Positions 6,390-14,458 of a stretch of 34,438 nt of DNA are shown here, one piece after another. The notes beneath the pieces were generated by a model, which saw nothing but the letters and a program-made list of their open reading frames with translations, had not been told where the DNA came from and did not search any database. Each line of letters starts with the position of its first letter. Position 1 is the first letter of the stretch. The position numbers were made by a program, and so were the translations under genes. This DNA comes from Halanaerobiaceae bacterium (lineage in GTDB: Bacteria; Bacillota; Halanaerobiia; Halanaerobiales; Halarsenatibacteraceae). The stretch spans positions 1 through 34,438 of the forward strand of contig PWHA01000099.1 in assembly GCA_003554685.1 (NCBI GenBank), given 5' to 3'.

Positions 6390-8444
6390 CTACTCCTTCT
6401 CAGCTCTCCGCTGTCTGATAATATCTTCAGCTTCCTGCTGGGGTACCTTATCATAGTGAGAAAATTCCATGGAGAACTGACCGTAACCGCCGGTGATAGA
6501 CTTGAGGTCGGTGGCATAGGAAAAGAGTTCGGCCTGGGGCACCTCGGCGTTGATAATCTGCTTGCCATCACTGGGATCCATGCCCAGGATTCTGCCCCGG
6601 CGGGAGTTGAGATCTCCCATAATATCGCCCATGAAGTCATCGGGAACCACCACTTTAATCTTCATAATTGGCTCCAGCAGCACCGGCTTGGCTTGCTCCA
6701 TAGCCTTCTTGAAGGCCTTGGAAGCCGCAATCTTAAAGGCCATCTCCGAAGAGTCGACATCATGATAGGAGCCATCATAGAGGATGGCCTTGAGGTCAAC
6801 TACCCGGTAGCCGGCCAGCACACCTTCTTCCATGGCCTCACTGACTCCCTTCTCCACGGCAGGAATATACTGACTGGGTACAGCACCACCAAAGATTTCT
6901 TCTTCAAATTCAAAGCCCTTACCCCGCTGCAGGGGCTCAAATTTCATCATAACATGACCGTACTGTCCCCTGCCGCCGGATTGCTTTTTGTATTTCTCTT
7001 CAACATCAACCTTGCTCTGAACCGTCTCTTTATACTCCACACTGGGTTCGCTGGTATCAAAGCTGACATCAAACTTACGCTGACAGACCTTCTTTATTAC
7101 ATCCAGATGCACGGTACCCATTCCGTGGACCAGAAGCTCCTTGGTCTCCCGGTTAAAGTTAACCTTGAAGGTCAAATCCTCCTGGCTGTAGCGCTGGATG
7201 GCATTGGACATCTTCTCATCATCCTGCCCCTCCTTGCTGGTAACCTTTTGAATCAGCATCGGTTCTGGCAGCTTAAGCTTTTTCAGCTCCACAATATTAT
7301 CAGGTTCGGTAATCGTATCGGAAGTTTCCAATTCCCCGATCTTGGCCACCGCCCCGATATCGCCAGCCAGCAGTTTCTCAACTTCATTCTGCTCGGAACC
7401 ATTTATCTTATAAAGCTTGCTGGCTTTAAGTTTATCATCCAGCCTGGGGACGTAAAGCTCATCGCCCTTCTGGAGGCGGCCGTTATACATCCGAAAGATT
7501 GACAGCTTACCGATATAGGGGTCAACCATGGTTTTGCAGACCTGGGCCAGCACATCGCTCTCCGCCGAGAAGTTAAGCTCCACTTCTTCACCGTTAATGT
7601 CCTTGAGAGAAGGACGGTTGGTGGGATCGGGAATCAGCTTGACCAGATAATCCAGGGTTCTTTTGACACCAAAGTTCCGGCTGGCAACCCCGGCAAAAAT
7701 CGGCACCGTCATCTTCTGCTCCACCGAATTAAAGAGGGCACCGGTAATTTCTTCATCACTAATTTTTTCATCTTCCAGATACTTCATCATTAATTCATCA
7801 TCAGATTCAACCACCGATTCAATCAGTTCAAGATGGTACTCATCGGCCTGATCCTGAAACTCCTCGGGAATTTCCTTAGTTTCCCCGTTTTCGGTAATCA
7901 GCTTACCGGAGAGCAGGTCAATAATCCCCTGAAAATCCTCGCCGGTGCCGGCCGGGATCGTCAGCGGCAGCAAATTCTCCTCGCAAAAATCCTGCAGTTC
8001 CTCGTGAACGGCATTGAAGTCCACCTCATCCTTATCAACCTTATTGATAAAAATAAACTTGCAGAGCTCATTTTCCCGGGCCTTTTCCCAGACATAATGG
8101 GTATTTACTTCCACACCACTGCTGGCATCTATAAGCAGAAGTGCTCCCTCTACCATGCTCAGAGCACTGGCAGCCTCTCCTCGAAAATCAGCATAACCTG
8201 GTGTATCAATCAGGTTTATCTGTCGATTATTCCAGGGAAACGAAAAGTAGGAATTGGTTATAGAAAACTGCTTGTCTTTCTCCTCGGGAGTAAAGTCCGA
8301 GGCGGTATTACCCCGTTCCACCGTACCTGCTTCACCTTTAACACCGGCCTTAACCAGTGCCATTTCTGTAAAAGTTGTTTTTCCAGCCCCGCCGTGAGAT
8401 ATCAGGGCAAAATTGCGAATATCCTTCGTGTCATATTTAGCCAA
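6390..8444 (-). CDS. Elongation factor G-like GTPase (EF-G paralogue)
   Basis: A five-domain translational GTPase of about 684 residues. G1 is SHGGAGKTT, G3 is DTPGYADF and G4 is NKVDKD; the C-terminal half carries EF-G domains III–V (SGGRGQYGHVMMKFEPL, GGYGQFSMEF). The G2 region reads ERGNTASDFTPEEKD, not the RGITI of canonical EF-G, and the catalytic His of DTPGH is Tyr. These features are known from the EF-G-like subfamily that accompanies a normal fusA, so it is probably not the housekeeping EF-G; its role is not established. I chose TTG at 8444 (MAKYDTKDIRN, SD GGTTGGTG); GTG 8453 and TTG 8456 are alternatives. Monocistronic, with its own terminator. Confidence 0.88.
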   Translation of the reverse strand: MAKYDTKDIRNFALISHGGAGKTTFTEMALVKAGVKGEAGTVERGNTASDFTPEEKDKQFSITNSYFSFPWNNRQINLIDTPGYADFRGEAASALSMVEGALLLIDASSGVEVNTHYVWEKARENELCKFIFINKVDKDEVDFNAVHEELQDFCEENLLPLTIPAGTGEDFQGIIDLLSGKLITENGETKEIPEEFQDQADEYHLELIESVVESDDELMMKYLEDEKISDEEITGALFNSVEQKMTVPIFAGVASRNFGVKRTLDYLVKLIPDPTNRPSLKDINGEEVELNFSAESDVLAQVCKTMVDPYIGKLSIFRMYNGRLQKGDELYVPRLDDKLKASKLYKINGSEQNEVEKLLAGDIGAVAKIGELETSDTITEPDNIVELKKLKLPEPMLIQKVTSKEGQDDEKMSNAIQRYSQEDLTFKVNFNRETKELLVHGMGTVHLDVIKKVCQRKFDVSFDTSEPSVEYKETVQSKVDVEEKYKKQSGGRGQYGHVMMKFEPLQRGKGFEFEEEIFGGAVPSQYIPAVEKGVSEAMEEGVLAGYRVVDLKAILYDGSYHDVDSSEMAFKIAASKAFKKAMEQAKPVLLEPIMKIKVVVPDDFMGDIMGDLNSRRGRILGMDPSDGKQIINAEVPQAELFSYATDLKSITGGYGQFSMEFSHYDKVPQQEAEDIIRQRRAEKE

Positions 8445-8647
8445 GATTAACACCAACCCTTCCCGTTATAATTTTTTCTGTATTACTATTCGATAAACTT
8501 TTCTCTAATTCCTGCAACATCTTGGCAATTAATTCCCGCAAATTAAATGAATCTCTCATTAGTCTATCATTAAAAGGCCTGAAAGGACCCCTTAGCTAAA
8601 ACATTTTAAAAATATAAAATAAAAGAAATAATTCCGGAAAATCATAA

Positions 8648-8677
8648 TAAAATTACCCCGGCTGCAGAAGCTGCAGC
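8648..8677 (-). terminator. Possible terminator downstream of rluD
   Basis: GCTGCAG-CTT-CTGCAGC (8677-8661 on the minus strand) is a perfect seven-base-pair hairpin about 37 bases after the rluD stop. It is followed by CGGGG and a loose AATTTTATTAT tract. The separation between stem and T-rich tract makes it weaker than the EF-G-like gene's terminator. Confidence 0.5.
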
Positions 8678-8713
8678 AAAATTCTAGCAGTAAAAATAAG
8701 TTTTATCCGAAGT

Positions 8714-9658
8714 TCAGCTTGAGGTTAAATACTGCTGAAAACTTAAATAATCCTCCGGCAATAAAGCCTCAAACTCTTTAAATTCTCCCTTCCCGGGATG
8801 AACAAATCCCAGCTGCCAGGCATGCAGCATCGGCCTTTTTACTTCAAAAACCCCGCTTCCGGCTGTCCTGAAACTTACCTGACCGCCATATTTTTTATCA
8901 CCGGCAATGGAATGTCCGATAAATTCCATATGCACCCTGATCTGATGAGTTCTCCCGGTTAAAAGTTCCACCCTGAGTTCCGAAAATCCCGGGTACTTCT
9001 CTAAAACCTGATAACGGGAAACTGCCCTTTTGCTGTTTTCGGGCCGAACAGTCATCTTTTTGCGGTCTGCCGGGTCCCGGCCAATGGGAGCCTCAATTCT
9101 GGCCCGGTCATGTTCAGGGTGCCCCCCGACAATGGTCCGGTAGGCTTTTTTTACCGAGCGTTCTTTAAACTGCCGGCTCAATTCCTGATGAACCCTGTCA
9201 TTTTTCGCTACAACCATTATACCGGTGGTGTTTTTATCAAGTCGATGGACAATTCCCGGTCTGAGTTGGCCGCCGATTCCTGAAAGATTATCCAGCTGGG
9301 CCAGGAGCCCCTCAACCAGGGTGGGACCCTCATGGGTGCCCGCTGGATGCACCACCAGATCGGCAGGTTTATTGATAACTGCCAGATCCCGGTCCTGATA
9401 TATGATTTCAATTCCCAGATTCACCGGCTCAAGGCCGGTCTCCTCCGGGGGTGGGACTTCCAGGGTAATTATATCAGCTGCCTTTACCTCCCGGGATGTT
9501 TTTAAAACCTCTTCCTGGTTAATTCTCACCCTGCCCTCTTCAATCAGCCGCTGCAGCTGGCTTCTGGAAAAGGAGGGCAGCCTCCTGGCCAGAAATTTAT
9601 CCAGCCTGCCGGCTTTATCTTCAGCTTCTATTTTAATAATTTCCTCGGCTTTTTCCAT
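8714..9658 (-). CDS. rluD: Pseudouridine synthase, RluA/RluD family
   Basis: The 314-residue protein has an N-terminal S4 RNA-binding domain (GRLDKFLARRLPSFSRSQLQRLI) and an RluA-type catalytic domain with the signature HRLDKNTTGIMVVAK, in which Asp141 is the catalytic residue, followed by the GRTHQIRVH motif. In bacteria the S4-containing member next to lspA usually modifies helix 69 of 23S rRNA (RluD-like), so the symbol is assigned by context and family rather than proven specificity. ATG has SD TAGGAGAG. It follows lspA by 88 bases, the standard Firmicute pair. Confidence 0.92.
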   Translation of the reverse strand: MEKAEEIIKIEAEDKAGRLDKFLARRLPSFSRSQLQRLIEEGRVRINQEEVLKTSREVKAADIITLEVPPPEETGLEPVNLGIEIIYQDRDLAVINKPADLVVHPAGTHEGPTLVEGLLAQLDNLSGIGGQLRPGIVHRLDKNTTGIMVVAKNDRVHQELSRQFKERSVKKAYRTIVGGHPEHDRARIEAPIGRDPADRKKMTVRPENSKRAVSRYQVLEKYPGFSELRVELLTGRTHQIRVHMEFIGHSIAGDKKYGGQVSFRTAGSGVFEVKRPMLHAWQLGFVHPGKGEFKEFEALLPEDYLSFQQYLTSS

Positions 9659-9746
9659 AATTGCTCTCCTAAATTCTGATAGGACAAATATTCTGTTGCA
9701 ATTAAAACCCTGTATCTTCGTTTTCAGACTGGATTTCAGTATTTTA

Positions 9747-10205
9747 TCAGGTGGAATTTTTTCTGGAAACAGCCCTGAACTCTTCTTTCAGAACCAGAAG
9801 AATCAAACCAGCCGCACCTGCCACAATAAAGACATCGGCCAGATTAAAAACAGGCCAGATGCCTATATCTACAAAGTCAATCACATATCCGAATAAAATT
9901 CTGTCCAGCAGATTGCTGATTGCTCCTGCCAGCAGAGCAGCAAAGCAGAAATTTATCAACATTTGAGAGGGGAAATAACGCAGTTTTAATACCAGCAGCA
10001 AAGCTATTACCAGAGCCTGCAGTAAGATTAAGAGTCAGCCTCTACCTGCCAGCAGCCCAAAGGCAATACCAGTATTCCTGACATAGGTAAACTGCAGCAT
10101 CCCTTCGATTATAATTTCGCTTTCACCCAGGACAAAATTATTGCTTATATAAAATTTGCTCAGACGGTCCAGCAAAACCATCACCAGAAATATAATATAA
10201 ATCAT
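9747..10205 (-). pseudogene. lspA: Signal peptidase II (LspA) interrupted by one in-frame TGA
   Basis: LspA cleaves the signal peptide of prolipoproteins after lipidation. The ORF track gives only the C-terminal 84 residues, but the same frame extends upstream to an ATG at 10205 with SD AGGATG. Read in one frame, the product would have about 152 residues, the normal LspA length: an N-terminal helix, LLDRLSK, FTYVRNTGIAFGLL, then ISNLLDR and FNLADVFI carrying the two catalytic Asp. The only defect is TGA at 10035-10037, codon 57, after GLLAGRG, where family members often have Trp. It could be a sequencing error, a true nonsense mutation, or readthrough; UGA is the normal stop of many neighbouring genes, so recoding is not general. 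Confidence 0.85.
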
Positions 10206-10233
10206 CCAATCATCCTAACATCAGAATAACATT

Positions 10234-10539
10234 TTACTCTTCCTGAACTTCCTCCGTTTCTTCATTTTCTTCATTTTCTTCCTTTTCCAGACCTGTTTCT
10301 TTCCTGTCAATGTCCTTCAAAAGATCCTGATAAATTGATTTTATCTCTTCAGCCCTCCCGGGAGGAGCGGTTACAAAACCCCAGCCATGCAGCATCTGAT
10401 AGAGGCCGTCAAAGGCCTGATCATGGAGAGAGTGAATTTCATGGGGAATTTCCAGTTCCTCTAATTCCTTGCTCAGCAGACCTGCTTCAAATTCATTCTC
10501 CAGATCCAGTATTTTAACATATTCCTTTTTGATTTTCAC
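10234..10539 (-). CDS. Small DUF2007-like protein with acidic tail
   Basis: A protein of about 101 residues. The segment KEYVKILDLENEFEAGLLSKELEELEIPHEI followed by WGFVTAPPGRAEEIKSIYQDL resembles the DUF2007 (putative signal-transducing) fold, a ferredoxin-like domain of unknown function. The tail EKEENEENEETEEVQEE is strongly acidic. I start it at GTG 10539, preceded by GAGGGAG; the track's ATG at 10653 has no SD and adds 38 atypical residues. It lies between divIVA and lspA, a slot where many Firmicutes have a DksA/TraR-like gene instead. The family assignment is by eye and moderate; a function cannot be given. Confidence 0.65.
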   Translation of the reverse strand: MKIKKEYVKILDLENEFEAGLLSKELEELEIPHEIHSLHDQAFDGLYQMLHGWGFVTAPPGRAEEIKSIYQDLLKDIDRKETGLEKEENEENEETEEVQEE

Positions 10540-10671
10540 ATTAATCAACTCCCTCAAGGCAGAAAAACTGTACCTGTGCCTTCCTGCATTTTTATCTCCC
10601 CTGTTGCCGCTGCTGGCAAATACCGGTGTTTCTTCTGCCAGTATTTTTCTCATGCAGGCAGATAAACCTGG

Positions 10672-11556
10672 TTATTCCTTAATTTTAGTATCATCCAGAT
10701 CGGGATTTCGGTTCTGGCCGCCGGCCTGTTCTTCCTCTTCTTGCCGTCTCTTTTCATCTTCACCCTTTTCTTTAGCCTTTTCCTGCTGCTTATTTTCAGA
10801 ACTCTGCTCCTCTCTCTCCTCCCTGTTGTGGCTTTGAGCCTTTTGCTCATTATCATATTCTTTAAAGTCTAGCTGCTCTGCTCTATTATTTCCGCCCTGG
10901 AAAGAGGGCTCTTCCCCTTCCTGATATCTGCTCTGAGCATAACTTTCTTCTTCAGCAGAATATTCACCGGTATACTGCTGAGTTTCCTCAAAATCAGCTC
11001 TCTGGCGATCCTGCTCTTCTTCATCCAGAACTCCCTCAGGAACCCCTTCAATCATTTGACTTTCAGCCTGATCCAGTTTCTCAACTCCTTCATCCACAAC
11101 TCTCATATAATTTTTCAACAGAGAACGAAACCGAATCTTGAAAAGTTCCTTCTGCTCTCTCAGATTTTCAATTTTGGATTTTTCTCCCTGAATCTCCTGC
11201 CGGGCTTCCCGTTTTATGCTGTCAGCCTCGTTCCGGGCCTGCCTCAGGATATTGTCAGCTTCCTTCTCGGCCTGTCTTCTGATTCTATCTGCCTCCTGCC
11301 GGGCTCGAGCTGACTGCTCTTCCACAGTGCGCTGGACCCGGTTCAATGTTTCTTCCAGTTTATCCTGAATGCTTTCATAGTTCTCCAGTTTTTCCTCCAG
11401 TCTCTTTTTCTCTTCTTCCAGAGAACTGTAATCTTTCAGCAGCCTTTCATAGGCCAGTCCCACCTCATCCAGAAATTCATCAACCTGGGTAGAATTATAA
11501 CCAAAAGTCGATTTATTAAACTCTTTGTTATAAATGTCCAGGGGTGAAAACTTCAT
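10672..11556 (-). CDS. divIVA: DivIVA cell-division and polarity protein
   Basis: DivIVA senses negatively curved membrane and recruits partners to septa and poles. The N-terminal domain MKFSPLDIYNKEFNKSTFGYNSTQVDEFLDEV is clearly DivIVA; long coiled coils follow (about residues 35-175), with heptad-like repeats such as RIRRQAEKEADNILRQARNEAD. At 294 residues it is much longer than the ~165-residue Bacillus protein because of a Glu/Gln/Arg-rich low-complexity C-terminal region from about residue 180. The membrane-inserting FRGY motif reads TFGY here, so the Arg is missing. ATG has SD GGGAGGG. It is preceded by a 341-bp spacer and probably has its own promoter. Confidence 0.93.
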   Translation of the reverse strand: MKFSPLDIYNKEFNKSTFGYNSTQVDEFLDEVGLAYERLLKDYSSLEEEKKRLEEKLENYESIQDKLEETLNRVQRTVEEQSARARQEADRIRRQAEKEADNILRQARNEADSIKREARQEIQGEKSKIENLREQKELFKIRFRSLLKNYMRVVDEGVEKLDQAESQMIEGVPEGVLDEEEQDRQRADFEETQQYTGEYSAEEESYAQSRYQEGEEPSFQGGNNRAEQLDFKEYDNEQKAQSHNREEREEQSSENKQQEKAKEKGEDEKRRQEEEEQAGGQNRNPDLDDTKIKE

Positions 11557-11897
11557 ATAAATCCCTCCCGCTAAAATAGATAATTTTCAAACCTTCAGGT
11601 GCCAGCCACTTCTATTACAAAAACCTTAAATATAAAGCTGAAATCCATAAAGCTGAAATCATAAAACTAACAATCAACACTAAAGTAAATCAATCAACTA
11701 TTATCAACCAGTATAAATAATACTATGCTAAAGAATCAATCGGCAGATAATCAATCACCGATAATCTACCAGTTTAAAATTCAGTCTCCAGCCGGTTATC
11801 ATCCGGGCAATGATACTAAATTCAGTCCTCTGTTATATTTTCAGATCAAATCAGAAAGTCTTAAACAGTCTAAAATTGTCTTAAGAAACCTTTCTCC
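11557..11897. other. AT-rich spacer between ylmH and divIVA
   Basis: No gene is supported in these 341 bases; the plus-strand ORF overlapping it is mostly antisense to ylmH. It contains a 14-bp tandem duplication (ATAAAGCTGAAATC at 11632-11645 and 11647-11660) and several TTGATT/AATCAA motifs. A GCCGG/CCGGC inverted repeat near 11792-11809 lacks a T-tract, so I do not call it a terminator. Confidence 0.6.
11710..11739 (-). promoter_or_regulatory. Possible divIVA promoter
   Basis: On the minus strand TTGATT and TATACT are separated by 18 bases, about 150 bases upstream of the divIVA start. Both boxes differ from consensus by only one or two bases. In an AT-rich spacer such matches occur by chance, so confidence is low. 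Confidence 0.3.
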
Positions 11898-12686
11898 TCA
11901 GGTAATTCTTTCAATTGTAAGCTTGATTCTGCCGCTGTTTGAAATCCCCCGATCTTTTGCTACAATCAGTCTTCCCCGGCCTCTGATGGAAATTACATCA
12001 CCAATCTCAACCTCGGCTGCGGGATCAGTTTCCGGCTTCCAGTTTAGTTTGACCTGTCCGCCGGAAATCAAAGAGCTGCTTTTGGTTCGGGAATCTCCAA
12101 AACCGGCACTGATAACTGCATCCAGCCGCAGGGAAGCAACCGTTGCCAGAATTTCCTTGACATTCCGGGGGCGGAAAACAAGATCCTCACAGGATATTTC
12201 CTTAACCTCCACCGGTACCTCATTAACTTTACTCAGATTTAGTTTGACCTCCGGCAAAATTTCCGGTGCCAGAACAGCCTGGGTATAGCTATCATGAACC
12301 AGAATATCACCAATATAATCCCTTTTAATTCCCAGACCCAGCAGAGCTCCCAGAAAATCCCGGTGGCTGACACTAACAAAGTCAAAATTGCCGCTGAACC
12401 TGACACAGCTGAGAGGGACCTCCTGATGATCGGGAAAAAGGTAATCAGGGAAAATCAAAATTCTCTTCCGTTCGGCCTGCTCATAACCACCGGAAATCAG
12501 GTAATTAATTTCTGCCAGCTGATTAAGAATATCAACCGCTATTTTTTTCTGATGGGGATTGACAAATTCTGTTGCCCGGGAAGAATTTCTGGTCTTAACA
12601 GTTTCGGCCAGATCCAGCAGTCGATTGCCAAACTCCCGCTCCTCTTCCCTGGTTAAAAAGGAAAGCATATTATTTTCTGCTGTCAT
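11898..12686 (-). CDS. ylmH: YlmH, S4-domain RNA-binding protein
   Basis: The 262-residue protein matches YlmH: an N-terminal region (FVNPHQKKIAVDILNQL), a central part with VSHRDFLGALLGLGIKRDYIGDI and a C-terminal S4 domain (LRLDAVISAGFGDSRTKSSSLISGGQVKLNWK). YlmH-type proteins bind the 50S subunit and, in Bacillus subtilis, have been implicated in ribosome-associated quality control in parallel with RqcP; older literature linked the locus to division because it sits with sepF and divIVA. ATG has SD CGGAGGA. It follows yggT by 51 bases and belongs to the yggS–sepF–yggT–ylmH set. Confidence 0.92.
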   Translation of the reverse strand: MTAENNMLSFLTREEEREFGNRLLDLAETVKTRNSSRATEFVNPHQKKIAVDILNQLAEINYLISGGYEQAERKRILIFPDYLFPDHQEVPLSCVRFSGNFDFVSVSHRDFLGALLGLGIKRDYIGDILVHDSYTQAVLAPEILPEVKLNLSKVNEVPVEVKEISCEDLVFRPRNVKEILATVASLRLDAVISAGFGDSRTKSSSLISGGQVKLNWKPETDPAAEVEIGDVISIRGRGRLIVAKDRGISNSGRIKLTIERIT

Positions 12687-12737
12687 TTAGATTCCTCCGG
12701 CCTGATGTATTCACCTGATGTATTCAAGTGAGCTTCG

Positions 12738-13022
12738 CTAAATTACAAAAATTGAACTGACCAGATTCAGCACCAGGCTCTGCAGTATTCTCAGAAGGAA
12801 AAAGGCAATAATCGGGGAAAAATCAATTCCCATTCCCGAGCTGGGCAGAACCTGACGAATCGGACCTAAAATTGGCTCGGTTACACCATAGACAAATTGA
12901 ATAAAACCACGAAAGGCTGAATTATAGGGAATTCCCTGGCCAACCCAGGATAATATAATCCGGATGATTAAAAGCAGATACATTATTTGAAAGAAAACGT
13001 CTACAGCACGATATATCAGCAA
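12738..13022 (-). CDS. YggT/YlmG family membrane protein
   Basis: A roughly 94-residue integral membrane protein with a hydrophobic segment at each end (VDVFFQIMYLLLIIRIILSW and IIAFFLLRILQSLVLNLVSS) and the family motif TEPILGPIRQVLP followed by GIDFSPI. The start TTG at 13022 is preceded by TGGAGGT at good spacing; the track's ATG further upstream adds 18 polar residues and lacks an SD. YggT proteins are associated with division or osmotic stress in various bacteria, but the molecular role is unclear. It sits between sepF and ylmH, as in most Gram-positive dcw clusters. Confidence 0.9.
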   Translation of the reverse strand: MLIYRAVDVFFQIMYLLLIIRIILSWVGQGIPYNSAFRGFIQFVYGVTEPILGPIRQVLPSSGMGIDFSPIIAFFLLRILQSLVLNLVSSIFVI

Positions 13023-13239
13023 GATTTTACCTCCATTACCGGTTATTCCAGCAGCTATCCAGTAGCTTGTGTTCAAAGTCGGTTTCTAAGTTTACAGCCC
13101 CCTTCTAACAGGGATCATAGTAGGTCGGAATCATAAAAAGAGGCTGCACCAGCTTCCTGATTCACCCATCACGGCAGTTAACCGGCCTGTTTTATGCAGC
13201 TGTCCCCCCTGAAAAAAAGCTGCCCGGATTAAACCAGAC

Positions 13240-13671
13240 TCATTCTTCGATGAACTCATTTTTAATGGCATCTTCAATTGCTCTGGCATCCACATCCATT
13301 CCCTGAGGAGTAAAAATAAAGACCCCGGTTCCCAGTCTCTGGGTGCTGCCGTTTAAAGCATAGACTGAACCGCTTAAGAAGTCGATAAATCTTCGGGACA
13401 TACTTTTATCCCTGTTCTCCAGATTTAAAATCACAGCCCGGGAATTCTTGAGGTCATCAACAATTTCCTTGACTCCATCAAAGGAAGAGGGGCTATGTAC
13501 CACCAGCTTAACATCCTTTGTCCTGCTCAATTTTATCACCTTATTCTTTTTTTTGGAGGCCTTTTCATTAACTTCATCCCGGTCAATCTCACCCCCGACT
13601 TCGTTAAACTCCTCCTGCTCGTCGGCAAATCCGAAAAAATCAAGCATTTTTCTCCAATAACCTTCACTCAT
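13240..13671 (-). CDS. sepF: SepF, membrane anchor and bundler of FtsZ
   Basis: SepF polymerises into rings, tethers FtsZ to the membrane and works in parallel with FtsA. The N-terminal EGYWRKMLDFFGF can form the amphipathic membrane-binding helix, followed by a charged linker (EEFNEVGGEIDRDEVNEKASKKK) and the SepF core: VVHSPSSFDGVKEIVDDLKNSRAVILNLE, then RRFIDFLSGSVYALNGSTQRLGTGVFIFTP. At 143 residues it is of normal size. ATG has SD AGGTGA; the gene lies 18 bases after yggS. Confidence 0.96.
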   Translation of the reverse strand: MSEGYWRKMLDFFGFADEQEEFNEVGGEIDRDEVNEKASKKKNKVIKLSRTKDVKLVVHSPSSFDGVKEIVDDLKNSRAVILNLENRDKSMSRRFIDFLSGSVYALNGSTQRLGTGVFIFTPQGMDVDARAIEDAIKNEFIEE

Positions 13672-13689
13672 TTTAATTTCACCTGCCTT

Positions 13690-14454
13690 TTAATAATCTC
13701 TGGGGCCAAATAAAGCCCGTCCTACCCGTAAAATTGTGGCACCTTCCTCAACAGCTATGGTAAAATCATTGGTCATTCCCATTGACAGTTCCGGCAGCTG
13801 ATAACCTTTTTTCTTAAGCATCAGCTGCATATTTTGCATTTCCTGAAAATAGGGTCGGCATCTTTCCGGATCATCAAAATGAGGCAGAATTGTCATCAGA
13901 CCTAAAATTTCCAGGTGATCAAATTTTCTAGCCTTCTCCAGAAAGGGCTCCACTTCTGACTTAAAAAAACCAAACTTATTTTCATCCTCGGCAATATTCA
14001 CCTGGACTAAAACCTTCATCCGTCGCTTATTTTTGCCGGCCCGCTTATTAATCTCCCGGGCCAGCCTGATACTGTCCAGAGAATGAATCAGAGAAACATT
14101 ATCCAGCCGGGCCAGATATTTAACCTTGTTGCGCTGAAGATGGCCGACAAAATGCCAGTTAAGCTCCCCCGGCCTCTTCTCTTCTTTATCAAGAAGTTCC
14201 TGAACCCTGCTTTCTCCCGGAGCAGCAATCCTGAAACCCTCTTCAGCCTGCAATCCTGTTAAAAAAATTATTTCATCCAGGGGGTGAGTTTTGCCTACAG
14301 CTACAAGTTTAATATCCTCAGGATCCCGGTCCGCTTTTGCAGCTGATGCCAGTATTTCTTCGACAGTTTGCTGAAATCTGTTTTTCAAATCCTCTTTTTT
14401 TGTTTGATCCAGATCCAATTTTCCTGATGTTTTATCCTGGCCTGATACTGCCAC
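13690..14454 (-). CDS. YggS/PLPBP family pyridoxal phosphate homeostasis protein
   Basis: A single-domain PLP-binding TIM-barrel protein (fold-type III racemase-like) that buffers PLP and has no known catalytic activity. The PLP Lys lies in LVAVGKTHPLDEI; other family motifs are WHFVGHLQRNKVK, HSLDS and SMGMTNDFTIAVEEGATILRVGRALFG. I start at GTG 14454, three bases after the upstream stop, because GGGAGGG precedes it; the track ATG at 14499 overlaps the HlyD-like gene by 41 bases. The resulting 254-residue product still has a hydrophilic N-terminal extension of about 15 residues relative to short homologues. It is likely co-transcribed with sepF. Confidence 0.93.
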   Translation of the reverse strand: MAVSGQDKTSGKLDLDQTKKEDLKNRFQQTVEEILASAAKADRDPEDIKLVAVGKTHPLDEIIFLTGLQAEEGFRIAAPGESRVQELLDKEEKRPGELNWHFVGHLQRNKVKYLARLDNVSLIHSLDSIRLAREINKRAGKNKRRMKVLVQVNIAEDENKFGFFKSEVEPFLEKARKFDHLEILGLMTILPHFDDPERCRPYFQEMQNMQLMLKKKGYQLPELSMGMTNDFTIAVEEGATILRVGRALFGPRDY

Positions 14455-14458
14455 CTTA

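Noticed and set aside
6456-7502. 348-residue plus-strand ORF
   Set aside because: It is antisense to the EF-G-like gene, with no SD or recognisable domain; a shadow ORF.
10012-10037. Possible selenocysteine insertion at the lspA TGA
   Set aside because: The downstream hairpin is weak and lacks the G-U apical loop of a bacterial SECIS; LspA is not a known selenoprotein, and Trp fits the position.
11725-12288. 187-residue plus-strand ORF
   Set aside because: Its larger part is antisense to ylmH and the rest lies in an AT-rich spacer; no family resemblance.
13100-13239. GCTG/CAGC stem followed by CTCTTTTT on the minus strand upstream of sepF
   Set aside because: The stem has only four base pairs and a three-base loop, too weak to call a terminator, and it would separate sepF from yggT without other support.
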